A stretch of DNA of 36,800 nt from CAUTVF01 sp963541805 (GCA_963541805.1 CAUTVF010000002.1:1-36800); one strand, 5' to 3'. Counted from the first letter of the stretch, positions 24,120-31,509 are shown. Notes: a model not told the origin generated them from the sequence alone. Numbers and translations are program-made.

Positions 24120-25726
24120 TATGAATCCTTTTTAATTGTTATTTTTGCGGTTGCTTTATTTGGGATCTTCGATAGATCAACTTTTGCTGTTGCTTTGTTT
24201 ATTTTTTCAATATTTACATTCGCAGTTGCTTTATTTAGAACTTTAGAAATCTCGATATTTGCACTAGCTGGAGGAGTAAATAATTCTAATTTAACTTTTG
24301 CTGAAGCTTTTTTAATTGCAGAAATCTCGATATTTGCGGTTGCTTTTTTAGCTTCTTTTGTTATATCAATTTTAGCAGTTGCTTTATTTGGAACTTTAGA
24401 AATTTCGATATTTGCAGTTGCTTTTTCAAGTTTCTTTTCTTTAATTACAATTGTATTAGTTACTTCAGTTGGTGAATACCCGTCTTTAGAAATTGTAATT
24501 TTTATTTTCGAAACTCCAACTTTTTTACCAGTAATTCGTTTATTTACTGTGTCAACTTCAATATTTTCAGAACCTTCAATTACTTCTACTTTTGCAATTG
24601 CGTCTGCCGGAGTATATTCAAGTGTAAAATCTTTGAATTCATCGACTTTAATTTCAGATGGAATTACAATATTTGAATTAATTACTGGTAAACTATGAAT
24701 TTCTAAATCTTTTGAAACTGTATTTGGTCGGTATCCAGATTTTTTAGCAGTTACAAGTAAATTAGAAATACCAACTCGGCTTGGAGTTATAGTTCCTTTA
24801 ACAAATTTACCATCTTCTTTGCTAGTTATAACAAATCCAAGAGTATTTGTAGAATCAGTTACTGTTATTTCACCTGAACTAAAAATTGCTACATTATATG
24901 TTTTACCAATTTGTAAATTAGACTCGTTTTCCACAGTTGCTGATAAATCAACAGTTTCAATATCAGCAATTTTAAATTCTGTTGTAAAAACAGAAGTTCT
25001 AAAATTGTCTGCAGAAGCTTCAAATGTTAATTTTACAGAATCTGTTGGCTTAATAAGCTCAATTGCTTTTGAATTTGGATATAGTGTTACTGAATCATTG
25101 CTTGCAGAAACTGTTACCTTAATATCTTTTGGCGCTACAGGACTAATTTTATAAGTTAGCATATTGCCGACTTTAAAATTATTCTCAATTTCATCGCCTT
25201 CAATTTTAACAGTAAAATCAACTGCTGGAACATAATCAGGATTTGATTTTTCGACCATAACATTTGATACGTCGAGAACATCATAAGTTGTTGAGCCAGA
25301 AGTTGAAATAGAAATTACATCACCATTTTTAAACTTATCAGTCGGCTCAAAAAATAATGATGCTCCATTTGATTCAACATATTTAACATCTAATTTTGTT
25401 CTTGTATTATCAAGTTGGTGAACAGAATCCCAGAAAACCGGACTTATTGAAGTTAATGCACCATTTAAGTCGCCTGCGCGAGATACATATATTGCACCAG
25501 AATATTGCAAATAATTATAAACTTGATACCAGTCGTTATAATTATCTTTATTAGGGCCTCCGAAAATATCCTCAAGTTCTTGGGTCGTTGAAATTTTAGT
25601 CCAAGCACCTATTGCGCCTTTTTCGAAGTTTCCGGCAAATACAGCATCCGAATCGCCTGAGCTAACTGTTACTGGAGATTTATCAACTTCAGAAACGAGG
25701 ACACCGGGAGATAGGAGAGTTGCCAT
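24119..25726 (-). CDS. tail sheath protein, N-terminal part fused to Ig-like domains and a beta-repeat tail
   Basis: The 535-residue protein starts LLSPGVLVSEVDKSPVTVSS, AVFAGNFEKGAIGAW, LEDIFGGPNKDNYNDWYQVY and NYLQYSGAIYVSRAGDLNGA, matching the first 100 residues of T4-type gp18. From residue 168 it leaves the sheath fold: three Ig-like domains follow (about 168-254, 258-343, 347-430, each ending in a GY- or NF-containing motif). Residues 432-535 hold eight short repeats of the form KATANIEISKVPN. The rest of the sheath lies in the gene at 21651-23462. It has an AAAGGATTTAA ribosome site and no obvious late box. The product should form part of the sheath subunit and display Ig-like domains outside. 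Confidence 0.8.
   Translation of the reverse strand: MATLLSPGVLVSEVDKSPVTVSSGDSDAVFAGNFEKGAIGAWTKISTTQELEDIFGGPNKDNYNDWYQVYNYLQYSGAIYVSRAGDLNGALTSISPVFWDSVHQLDNTRTKLDVKYVESNGASLFFEPTDKFKNGDVISISTSGSTTYDVLDVSNVMVEKSNPDYVPAVDFTVKIEGDEIENNFKVGNMLTYKISPVAPKDIKVTVSASNDSVTLYPNSKAIELIKPTDSVKLTFEASADNFRTSVFTTEFKIADIETVDLSATVENESNLQIGKTYNVAIFSSGEITVTDSTNTLGFVITSKEDGKFVKGTITPSRVGISNLLVTAKKSGYRPNTVSKDLEIHSLPVINSNIVIPSEIKVDEFKDFTLEYTPADAIAKVEVIEGSENIEVDTVNKRITGKKVGVSKIKITISKDGYSPTEVTNTIVIKEKKLEKATANIEISKVPNKATAKIDITKEAKKATANIEISAIKKASAKVKLELFTPPASANIEISKVLNKATANVNIEKINKATAKVDLSKIPNKATAKITIKKDS
24122..24430 (-). repeat. tandem beta-repeat tail in the sheath N-terminal protein
   Basis: Eight degenerate units of 12-14 residues, with consensus KATA(N/K)(I/V)(E/D)I then a loop such as SKVPN, fill the last 103 residues. 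At DNA level each unit is about 39 bp. Alternating hydrophobic and charged residues suggest a beta-solenoid or extended beta fibre. Such repeats can change copy number by slippage or recombination. Confidence 0.75.
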
Positions 25727-25885
25727 TTAAATCCTTTCATAAAATTAGAGAGCATAGTTAAATAGCAAGTATTAGGAATTTTATGGAAGATAACCCTCAA
25801 AATTGAAAAATTAAAACCTTGCTAGTTCTAATATGCTTATCTTACAATTATTTATATTTTTGAAATTTAAAATTGTCAATTTAAA

Positions 25886-25893
25886 AATAAATA
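25886..25893 (+). promoter_or_regulatory. T4-late-type promoter box AATAAATA
   Basis: AATAAATA lies 21 bp before ATG 25914 on the plus strand. It supports 25914 rather than the upstream in-frame ATG 25833 as the start, because the longer frame would run through the promoter. The gap 25727-25913 also holds the divergent upstream region of the sheath operon. Confidence 0.45.
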
Positions 25894-25913
25894 ATAACAA
25901 AAGAGATTTGTCA

Positions 25914-26561
25914 ATGCCAAATTCAAAAAATATTAGATTTAGAATTCGTAATAATAATGATGTCCAGAAACTCCAGTCAGTTAATGATTCTGGGTTCGAA
26001 GTAACCTCTGATGTAAAATTAGAGACTTTAACTCACCAAGAAGTCGACAGCAATTTTGCAATTTTGATTAATTATTTAAAATCAATTGCAAATGAAATTG
26101 ATTCAATTAATAGTCTTATTAAAGCATTGGATCCGGAGACTCTTAAAAATATTAATAATAAATTGATTGAAATTAATAATATTAAAGATAGTTTAAATGA
26201 ATTAAAAAAGAATTTTGATTCCCATTTAACAGATTTCAAAACTTTTAAAAATTTAACAACTTCCGAACTAGCAAAAAAACTTGAGTCAGTCAAAACAATT
26301 AACGGCCAAGATATAACTGGTAAAGGTGCAACAATTCTCAATATTTCGAGAACTCAATTTACAACACACTTGACTGATATTCGAACACCCGAAGTTGGAA
26401 CAATTTCAATTCTAAATACAAAAGCTACGCCGACTTACAATGAATTGTATAAAGGTGATTTTTTGTATATTGAATCAACTCCGGATTTCAAGGTTCCCGG
26501 AACTTGGAGATGCATTGGAATTATTAATAATTCAACGGCACTTTATATTAGACTTGCTTAA
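25914..26561 (+). CDS. structural protein with tail-fibre-type N-terminus and coiled coil
   Basis: Start chosen at ATG 25914 (MPNSKNIRFRIRNNNDVQKL) behind AGAGATTTGTC and a late-type box; 215 residues. Residues around 40-60 (KLETLTHQEVDSNFAILINY) match the LTxxEvDxNFxxL motif common in T4-type fibre and baseplate proteins. A long coiled coil follows (DSINSLIKALDPETLKNINN, NIKDSLNELKKNF). The C-terminus (TWRCIGIINNSTALYIRLA) looks like a compact beta tip. It probably sits in the tail or as a fibre/whisker. It is 29 bases upstream of the gp27-like hub gene and presumably co-transcribed. Confidence 0.5.
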   Translation: MPNSKNIRFRIRNNNDVQKLQSVNDSGFEVTSDVKLETLTHQEVDSNFAILINYLKSIANEIDSINSLIKALDPETLKNINNKLIEINNIKDSLNELKKNFDSHLTDFKTFKNLTTSELAKKLESVKTINGQDITGKGATILNISRTQFTTHLTDIRTPEVGTISILNTKATPTYNELYKGDFLYIESTPDFKVPGTWRCIGIINNSTALYIRLA

Positions 26562-26590
26562 TTTTAATGTTAAATCGTGGATTTTAAAAT

Positions 26591-27955
26591 ATGGAATTAA
26601 AAAGAACTCCAAAATCATATCATAATAAATTTACGGATGCAACAAGAATTTCGGACATCTCAATAAAGATTATTGATGCTACGAATAGTAATCAAGTTAT
26701 TATTGAGCACCAAAAAATACAAGAATATGAGCTTAGAACTCGAGATTTTATGCTTGAAGGATTTGTTCAATTTGTAAATGATATTGATTTTGAGACTTCT
26801 TTTAATAATTCAAATAATATTAAAATTGTTATTTTCTTCAAGGATCTTTATGATCGTTATTTTCAGCGCGAATTTCAAGTTACAAAAATTTTGAAATCTG
26901 AAAATGGTAATGTTAAATTTATAACTCTTAATTTTATTGACGCCATTTTTTATATAATGTCCAAAACATTTAAAGCAAAGACAATAAAATCAAAAAATTT
27001 CGAGGACTTAGTAACTCAGGTATTTGATGAATTTGTATATCCAAATCTAATTTCATCAAAACCAATTCTTACTTTTGATTTGCCAAGTTTTGAAAATATT
27101 GAAAATTCTTTATTTTCTACACTTGCAAATGGTGTTAAACAATATAGTCAAATTGCATCAAATACTCTTAATAAAGCAAAATCGGAATTATCAAAAGGCA
27201 ATATAACTGGTGCAATTAATTCAGTTAAATCCGGATTTAATAATATTTCAAAAGTTTTTGGGAATTCTAATTCAGAATTCAAATCAGAAAATCAAAATGC
27301 CGATAATTATTTCAATGTGACTCCGAATAAATCAATTTTACAAATATTGTCCGAGCAGGCAGAATTTAATGGATATTTAATGTATCAAACAAAGAGACAT
27401 ATTGTATTTTTAAAACTTGATAAAGCAAAACCCGCAAATCTTAAAAAATATACCCTTAGTTATAGCAATATTGGTGATTTTAATAGTCCAAATGATGTTC
27501 TCGAATATAAGAGAGTTGGAATTGATGGACTCCAAAAAAATGTAAAAAATAAGGGTCTTTATTTGGATCCAAGTTCAAAAGTCTTTAAAGTTCTCGAAGT
27601 TGATGCAAAATCAGAAGGCCTTACAAATACAAGTGATATCCAATATTCAAATGGAGTTGAATATTCTGAACAATACCAAAGTAATGCAAATAATATTTTT
27701 GCAAATACATATAAAAATTTATTATCAAACTCTGGTATTTTGGCTGTTGTTGTTGGACACATTTGTGATATGGAATTGTTTAGATGTGCTAATTTAAATT
27801 TAGCAGCTTCCGATACTGCATCAACTGCTCAATTTGGATCAATTAAAGAATCTGGATTTTATTTTGTAACATCGTTTACTGATAAGATTTATAATGGTCT
27901 TTATTTTTTACAACTTGTTGGATTTAGCAGATTCGATGATACTAAAATTAAATAA
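26591..27955 (+). CDS. 27: baseplate hub protein gp27-like
   Basis: The 454-residue protein has the layout of T4 gp27: an N-terminal beta-barrel (DISIKIIDATNSNQVIIEHQ, REFQVTKILKSENGNVKFIT), a helical insert around residues 170-235 (QIASNTLNKAKSELSKGNIT), then NKSILQILSEQAEFNGYLMY, which is a conserved position in hub proteins. The C-terminus FYFVTSFTDKIYNGLYFLQL returns to the barrel. T4 gp27 (391 aa) forms the trimeric ring under the tail tube and carries gp5. The match is by architecture rather than an invariant motif. It has a GTGGAT ribosome site; the gene ends just before a palindromic terminator. Confidence 0.6.
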   Translation: MELKRTPKSYHNKFTDATRISDISIKIIDATNSNQVIIEHQKIQEYELRTRDFMLEGFVQFVNDIDFETSFNNSNNIKIVIFFKDLYDRYFQREFQVTKILKSENGNVKFITLNFIDAIFYIMSKTFKAKTIKSKNFEDLVTQVFDEFVYPNLISSKPILTFDLPSFENIENSLFSTLANGVKQYSQIASNTLNKAKSELSKGNITGAINSVKSGFNNISKVFGNSNSEFKSENQNADNYFNVTPNKSILQILSEQAEFNGYLMYQTKRHIVFLKLDKAKPANLKKYTLSYSNIGDFNSPNDVLEYKRVGIDGLQKNVKNKGLYLDPSSKVFKVLEVDAKSEGLTNTSDIQYSNGVEYSEQYQSNANNIFANTYKNLLSNSGILAVVVGHICDMELFRCANLNLAASDTASTAQFGSIKESGFYFVTSFTDKIYNGLYFLQLVGFSRFDDTKIK

Positions 27956-28055
27956 AATTACATTTAAATGTAAATTAATTAATTTTTTTATAATTTATAT
28001 ATACAAACAAAATTTTTTAAATTAAATTTTCGGTTAAAAATCAGAATTTTAAACG
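27953..28055. terminator. hairpin terminator plus remnant of a long intergenic palindrome
   Basis: TTACATTTAAATGTAA (27958-27973) is a perfect palindrome just after the gp27 stop, flanked by A and T runs; it ends the plus-strand transcript and may act on the converging polymerase-C transcript too. From 27985 to 28055 the pieces TTTATATATACAAAC and TTTTCGGTTAAAAATC look like half of the variant long palindrome seen at 33964-34055. Confidence 0.6.
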
Positions 28056-28075
28056 TAGATTTAATTTACTGACAA

Positions 28076-29134
28076 TTACCATAAATCCTCTAAATTATCA
28101 GTATTTGCTCTCAAATCATATCCAAGAGGCTCAATCATTAACTCAAGTGGAACTAAAAAGAATTTTTCAAAATTCAAATCGAAATCAATAAAATCTCTAA
28201 ATTGATTTGCAAATGTATCGGAATCAAACATAAAAATATTTGATTTAAGTGGATTTGGCTCTCTCAGATACAACATTTTATATTTTGATCCGAGTTCCAA
28301 TTTTTGAAATCTTTCGGGATTTGCATCAATATATTGATTTGTAACCAAGAAAGCTCTTGAATTAATTGGAATTGCCTTTGAAGTTTTTAAATCATAATTA
28401 TCTTTTGTTACACTGCTAACTTTTGCAATACTTGATAACGGTTGAGCCAAATAGATTTTTCTAACTTCTGCTAACCAATTTTTAATTGCATTTAAATCGG
28501 CTTTCATTAATATTTTTACAGCTTCTGAAAGATATTTTCTACAAAAACTCGGCGTCGAACTTCTAATAATATCGAGGCCGTGGACTTTTATTTTTGGCGG
28601 ATCATACCGAGTTCCTTCATCATCAAGCACTGCAATTGCATATCTTTTTTTAGCAACAAATATTGCATTTTCAAAAATTGCTTCGCGCTTTGTTACTAAT
28701 TTTCCTTTGCTAAATGCATTAAAAATATATTCAACAATTTCAGAACTTTTGTTAACAATTGGTTGAAATACACCCTCTACAATTTTATCAAGCGAATCAA
28801 CATTGTATTCAATTGGTAATTTTTTTGGGAATTCGAAATATCCGGAATCAGTATCAGCATATCGTCTATATCCATAATTCGGATTTTTGTCAATTTCTTT
28901 GCATTTTGAATCAATCAAATTTCCAAATAAATTGACATAAAACCGAGAATTGGAAGTTATTGCGCAAGCTATAATCATTTTATTAAGTAAAAATCCTGGA
29001 TTTGCAAGAGCACCATAAAGCGCATTAATCATAACTTTATATGCAAATTGCATATTATCATATGAGTCTGCAAGATCCAATTCTTGGTGATATAAATCAA
29101 GAAGTTCAGAATCTGAAAGTTCGTTTATTTCCAT
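28076..29134 (-). CDS. family B DNA polymerase, C-terminal half (palm motifs B and C, thumb)
   Basis: The 352-residue protein continues where the gene at 4076-5695 stops. Motif B is AYKVMINALYGALAN (K33, N37, Y40-G41) and motif C is YADTDSGYF (92-100) with the catalytic Asp pair. KKRYAIAVLDDEG, KVHGLDIIRSSTP and the thumb follow as in T4 gp43. The last residues, NLEDLW, resemble the sliding-clamp-binding tail of T4 gp43 (SLDFLF). The start (MEINELSDSELLDLYHQELD) corresponds to the fingers helix just before motif B. No intein is visible. The promoter module ahead of its operon (copy 6) is almost identical to that ahead of the N-terminal half, fitting coordinated expression. Confidence 0.92.
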   Translation of the reverse strand: MEINELSDSELLDLYHQELDLADSYDNMQFAYKVMINALYGALANPGFLLNKMIIACAITSNSRFYVNLFGNLIDSKCKEIDKNPNYGYRRYADTDSGYFEFPKKLPIEYNVDSLDKIVEGVFQPIVNKSSEIVEYIFNAFSKGKLVTKREAIFENAIFVAKKRYAIAVLDDEGTRYDPPKIKVHGLDIIRSSTPSFCRKYLSEAVKILMKADLNAIKNWLAEVRKIYLAQPLSSIAKVSSVTKDNYDLKTSKAIPINSRAFLVTNQYIDANPERFQKLELGSKYKMLYLREPNPLKSNIFMFDSDTFANQFRDFIDFDLNFEKFFLVPLELMIEPLGYDLRANTDNLEDLW

Positions 29135-29430
29135 TTAGATTTCCAAAAATTTAAATCTGGATTTAGTTCAACGCGCTTGCCAATTTGGATATTTAAACCA
29201 TCAGCAACCATTGCGATATTTGATCCGTTTATAATTATATCTTTATTAAGTTTAATAAAAATCGCAGAATCTGAAACTTTTACTTCGGATATGGCGTCTA
29301 ACAATATATTTAATAATTTTGATTTATCTATTTTAGTTGTATTTTGATTTAAAACAGCATTACATTCTTTTGAACTTTGAACTGTTAAATCAATACTATT
29401 TAGTTTAAATTTTAATAAATCTGTTTTCAT
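29125..29430 (-). CDS. unidentified protein upstream of the polymerase C-terminal half
   Basis: The 101-residue protein is beta-rich with many Lys, Asn and Ile (LKFKLNSIDLTVQSSKECNA, NKDIIINGSNIAMVADGLNI) and ends NFWKSKWK. The strand pattern could be a small OB-like or processivity-type fold, but nothing decisive is seen. Its stop overlaps the start of the polymerase half by 10 bases, so translation is coupled and a replication-related role is reasonable. It has an AAGGCTC ribosome site. Confidence 0.5.
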   Translation of the reverse strand: MKTDLLKFKLNSIDLTVQSSKECNAVLNQNTTKIDKSKLLNILLDAISEVKVSDSAIFIKLNKDIIINGSNIAMVADGLNIQIGKRVELNPDLNFWKSKWK

Positions 29431-29451
29431 TTTGAGCCTTGTAAATCAATT

Positions 29452-29655
29452 CTAATGTGTTAAAATTCTTACAAATCCAATTTCTGGATTTTTGAATTTT
29501 TCTAAAATCTTGAGAAATAATTCGTAAATTTCCGAATCGGAATTTCTTGCTTTTACTAAATAATCAAAGCAAGTATTTATTGTCAAATCAAAAACGCAAT
29601 CCGTATCCAAAATGAATTTTTCAAGTTTTGGATTATATGGAATGTATGCAATCAT
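29452..29655 (-). CDS. unidentified small protein, first gene of the polymerase-C operon
   Basis: The 67-residue protein (MIAYIPYNPKLEKFILDTDC, ending KNPEIGFVRILTH) has two probable helices rich in acidic and aromatic residues. ATG at 29655 has AAGAAAGGACTTCACTA before it. No family recognised. It directly follows promoter module copy 6 and precedes the gene at 29125-29430 by 21 bases. Confidence 0.5.
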   Translation of the reverse strand: MIAYIPYNPKLEKFILDTDCVFDLTINTCFDYLVKARNSDSEIYELFLKILEKFKNPEIGFVRILTH

Positions 29656-29682
29656 TAGTGAAGTCCTTTCTTTTTTATTAAG

Positions 29683-29825
29683 ATTATATAATATTAAAAC
29701 TGAAATTTCACGTAATTGTTTTTGACTGGATTTTTAAGTAGACGTAGTGCCTCTAAGATTTAGTTTGATCCCTTTTGATATTTATAATTTTATAATATTT
29801 TAGTTGACATTTTTTAAATTTCAAA
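29683..29825 (-). promoter_or_regulatory. promoter-leader module copy 6, upstream of the polymerase-C operon
   Basis: On the minus strand: GTCAAC, ATTATAAAATTATAAATA, the leader GGGATCAAACTAAATC...GAGGCACTACGTCTAC (29738-29772), then ACGTGAAATTTCAG, ATTATATAAT (29683-29692) and AAGAAAGGA. From ACGTGAAATTTCAG to the ribosome site it differs from copy 1 at only a few bases, although the two lie 22 kb apart. Confidence 0.6.
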
Positions 29826-29910
29826 AACTAACTTTTATAATGCGAAGCATAAAATTAGTAATTTTTTGATTTTTAGAGCAGATTTTGCATTTGTAAAATC
29901 AAACAATAAA

Positions 29911-29918
29911 TATAAATA
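29911..29918 (+). promoter_or_regulatory. T4-late promoter box TATAAATA
   Basis: An exact T4 late consensus lies 15 bp before the GTG start of the tail tube gene, followed by AAAAAAGG as ribosome site. With the copy at 19182-19189 it is one of two exact matches upstream of plus-strand virion genes. Confidence 0.6.
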
Positions 29919-29933
29919 AAAAAGGTTAATAAA

Positions 29934-30530
29934 GTGAGCAATAAAATTGAAGAAATAAAAAGAGTTCTTCACGGCGGCTCAAAAGCAACTAAATATATGG
30001 TATCCTTTAGTTTTCCAACAGAAGTTGCACATAATTTTGAGATAGCCGAAATGAACTGCTTAGCAAAAGCAACCTCGTTTCCGGGTAAGAGTATTGGTCA
30101 AATTGAAGTTTATAATCAAGGTCGAAAAATTCCAATTCCTGGAGACACAGCATATGATTCCACCTGGACAGTTACTTTTTATGTTGATCAGGCGCACAAA
30201 ATCCGAAAAGATTTCTTAAATTGGATGAAATCAATTGATAATTTTCAAGCAAATACACATAGCGGTAGGCCTGAAAATTTATTTGTAAGAATGTCTGTTT
30301 CGCAACTCGATAGTCTTGAAAAAGAAGTTGCAAAATATACACTTCTTGATGTATGGCCTCAGGGTGTTGGTGAAATTTCGCTTGGTGCCGGAGATTTAGA
30401 TACAATTCTTGAATTCGAAGTAACATTTAGTCTTTCAAGCTGGATTATTGAAGCACAAAATGGAACTGAGTTTGACTCGCCGCTTGATGGCCGTGTTCAT
30501 TCAACAAATACTGTTGCTCCAGATCAATAA
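29934..30530 (+). CDS. 19: tail tube protein gp19-like
   Basis: GTG start with AAAAGG nine bases upstream. The 198-residue protein follows the T4-type tube pattern: ATKYMVSFSFPTEVAHN, CLAKATSFPGKSIGQIEVYN (the conserved SFPGK loop), GRKIPIPGDTAYDSTWTVTF, then HKIRKDFLNWMKSIDNF and a C-terminal EFEVTFSLSSWIIE. The length is close to T4 gp19 (163 aa) with a longer tail; T4 gp54 is related and larger, so gp54 is a possible alternative. It polymerises into the inner tube within the sheath. It precedes the scaffold gene by 11 bases. Confidence 0.75.
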   Translation: MSNKIEEIKRVLHGGSKATKYMVSFSFPTEVAHNFEIAEMNCLAKATSFPGKSIGQIEVYNQGRKIPIPGDTAYDSTWTVTFYVDQAHKIRKDFLNWMKSIDNFQANTHSGRPENLFVRMSVSQLDSLEKEVAKYTLLDVWPQGVGEISLGAGDLDTILEFEVTFSLSSWIIEAQNGTEFDSPLDGRVHSTNTVAPDQ

Positions 30531-30541
30531 GAGGTTTCAAA

Positions 30542-31201
30542 ATGATTGATAAAATATTAGAATCGGACAAAAGATTGGATCCTCAAACAATTTCAGAAAT
30601 TACAGAAGTTTTCAACGAAGTTGTGGAATCTGTTGTTGCTGAAAGAGTTGCAGAATCCGTTGCAAAAAAAGAAGCTGATTTAGAAGCTGAATTTAATGAG
30701 CAAGTTAAAAAAGTTGAGGAATCGTTGCTATCTGGAATTGATAAATTTGTTACCGAATCCGTTGAAGCATTTGTAAATGAGAAAAAATCACAATTTGATG
30801 CTTTAGTTGAAAGCAAGAAAAACTTAGCTCAAATTGAAAGTTTTAAGATTTTTTGTGAATCAATTGAAGCAAATCCGGAATTAGAAATTTCAAAACAATG
30901 TAAAAAACTTAAAAAAGAAATTAAAAATCTTCACGAATCATTAAATTCGAAAGATTCGGAATTAGATTCAGAATTAGCAACAAATGAATCGTTGTTGAAA
31001 GAAATTGCAGATCTTAAAAATGATTTAAAAGATTTTAAATCAAAATATAAAAAACTTCAAGAGTCAATTGATACTGAAATTGATGATGATTTTATAACTG
31101 AGGCAGATATCGCAAGTATTGCAAAAAAAATTAGAAATCCAAAAACTGAAACAAAATTAGAAACTCCAAAATTTATTTCTGAAGACTACTCAAACTTTTA
31201 A
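30542..31201 (+). CDS. 22: prohead core scaffold protein gp22-like
   Basis: The 219-residue, very acidic, almost wholly helical protein has long coiled coils: AERVAESVAKKEADLEAEFN, VTESVEAFVNEKKSQFDALV and KKLKKEIKNLHESLNSKDSE. The VVxERVAxxVAxxEA pattern followed by a helix with FVxESVEAFxxE is what I know from T4-type gp22 scaffolds. The length is close to T4 gp22 (269 aa). It would fill the prohead and be degraded by the prohead protease during maturation. It is encoded in one transcript with the tail tube gene. The ribosome site is AAGAGGTTTCAAA. Confidence 0.65.
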   Translation: MIDKILESDKRLDPQTISEITEVFNEVVESVVAERVAESVAKKEADLEAEFNEQVKKVEESLLSGIDKFVTESVEAFVNEKKSQFDALVESKKNLAQIESFKIFCESIEANPELEISKQCKKLKKEIKNLHESLNSKDSELDSELATNESLLKEIADLKNDLKDFKSKYKKLQESIDTEIDDDFITEADIASIAKKIRNPKTETKLETPKFISEDYSNF

Positions 31202-31209
31202 ATTCCAAA

Positions 31210-31234
31210 AATCCCTCTAGATTTTAGAGGGATT
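31210..31234 (-). terminator. intrinsic hairpin terminator between scaffold and helicase genes
   Basis: The stem arms AATCCCTCTA and TAGAGGGATT with a five-base loop form a GC-richer hairpin, as at 21614. The T run (ATTTTTGG) lies on the minus-strand side, so it best ends the helicase transcript; for the converging plus-strand scaffold transcript the hairpin lacks a clean T tract. Confidence 0.7.
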
Positions 31235-31369
31235 CTAAATCTTATTTAATTTTATATTAAAAATCAAAAAATTACTAATTTTATGCTTATGCATTATAAA
31301 AGTTAATTTTTGATTTTTAAAATGGATTTTGATTTTTTTACGGAATTTAAACGGAGATTTTGAATTCGT

Positions 31370-31475
31370 AATTTTAAGAGCACCATACCAGAAAATTTTA
31401 TTTGTTTATTATATAATATATAATAAAATAAATTTATTTTCCAGCCGGCTTCAAAAAATTAGCCGCAGGCTTGAA
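31370..31475. repeat. long AT-rich palindromic intergenic repeat, copy 7
   Basis: Core TTTATTATATA/TATATAATAAA around one A at 31405-31427, with GAGCACCATACCAGAA on the left and TTCCAGCCGGCTTC then TTAGCCGCAGGCTTG on the right. It lies between two converging genes together with an ATGCTTATGCAT hairpin (about 31284-31296). The gap 31202-31509 holds nothing else. Confidence 0.7.
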
Positions 31476-31509
31476 TTTTGAAATTTTGAAATTTTGAAAT
31501 ATTGAAATC

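Noticed and set aside
24195..24698. Long plus-strand open frame opposite the sheath repeat tail
   Set aside because: It is the antisense reading of the repeated KATANIEI codons; no ribosome site and hydrophobic low-complexity product.
25833..25913. N-terminal extension of the fibre-like protein (start at 25833)
   Set aside because: The extra 27 residues are low-complexity translation of AT-rich promoter sequence, including the late-type box.
4076..29134. Split intein joining the two polymerase halves
   Set aside because: The N-terminal half ends in ordinary fingers sequence (KELESRKLI) and the C-terminal half starts MEINELSD; no intein blocks or splice-junction Cys/Ser/Asn are present.
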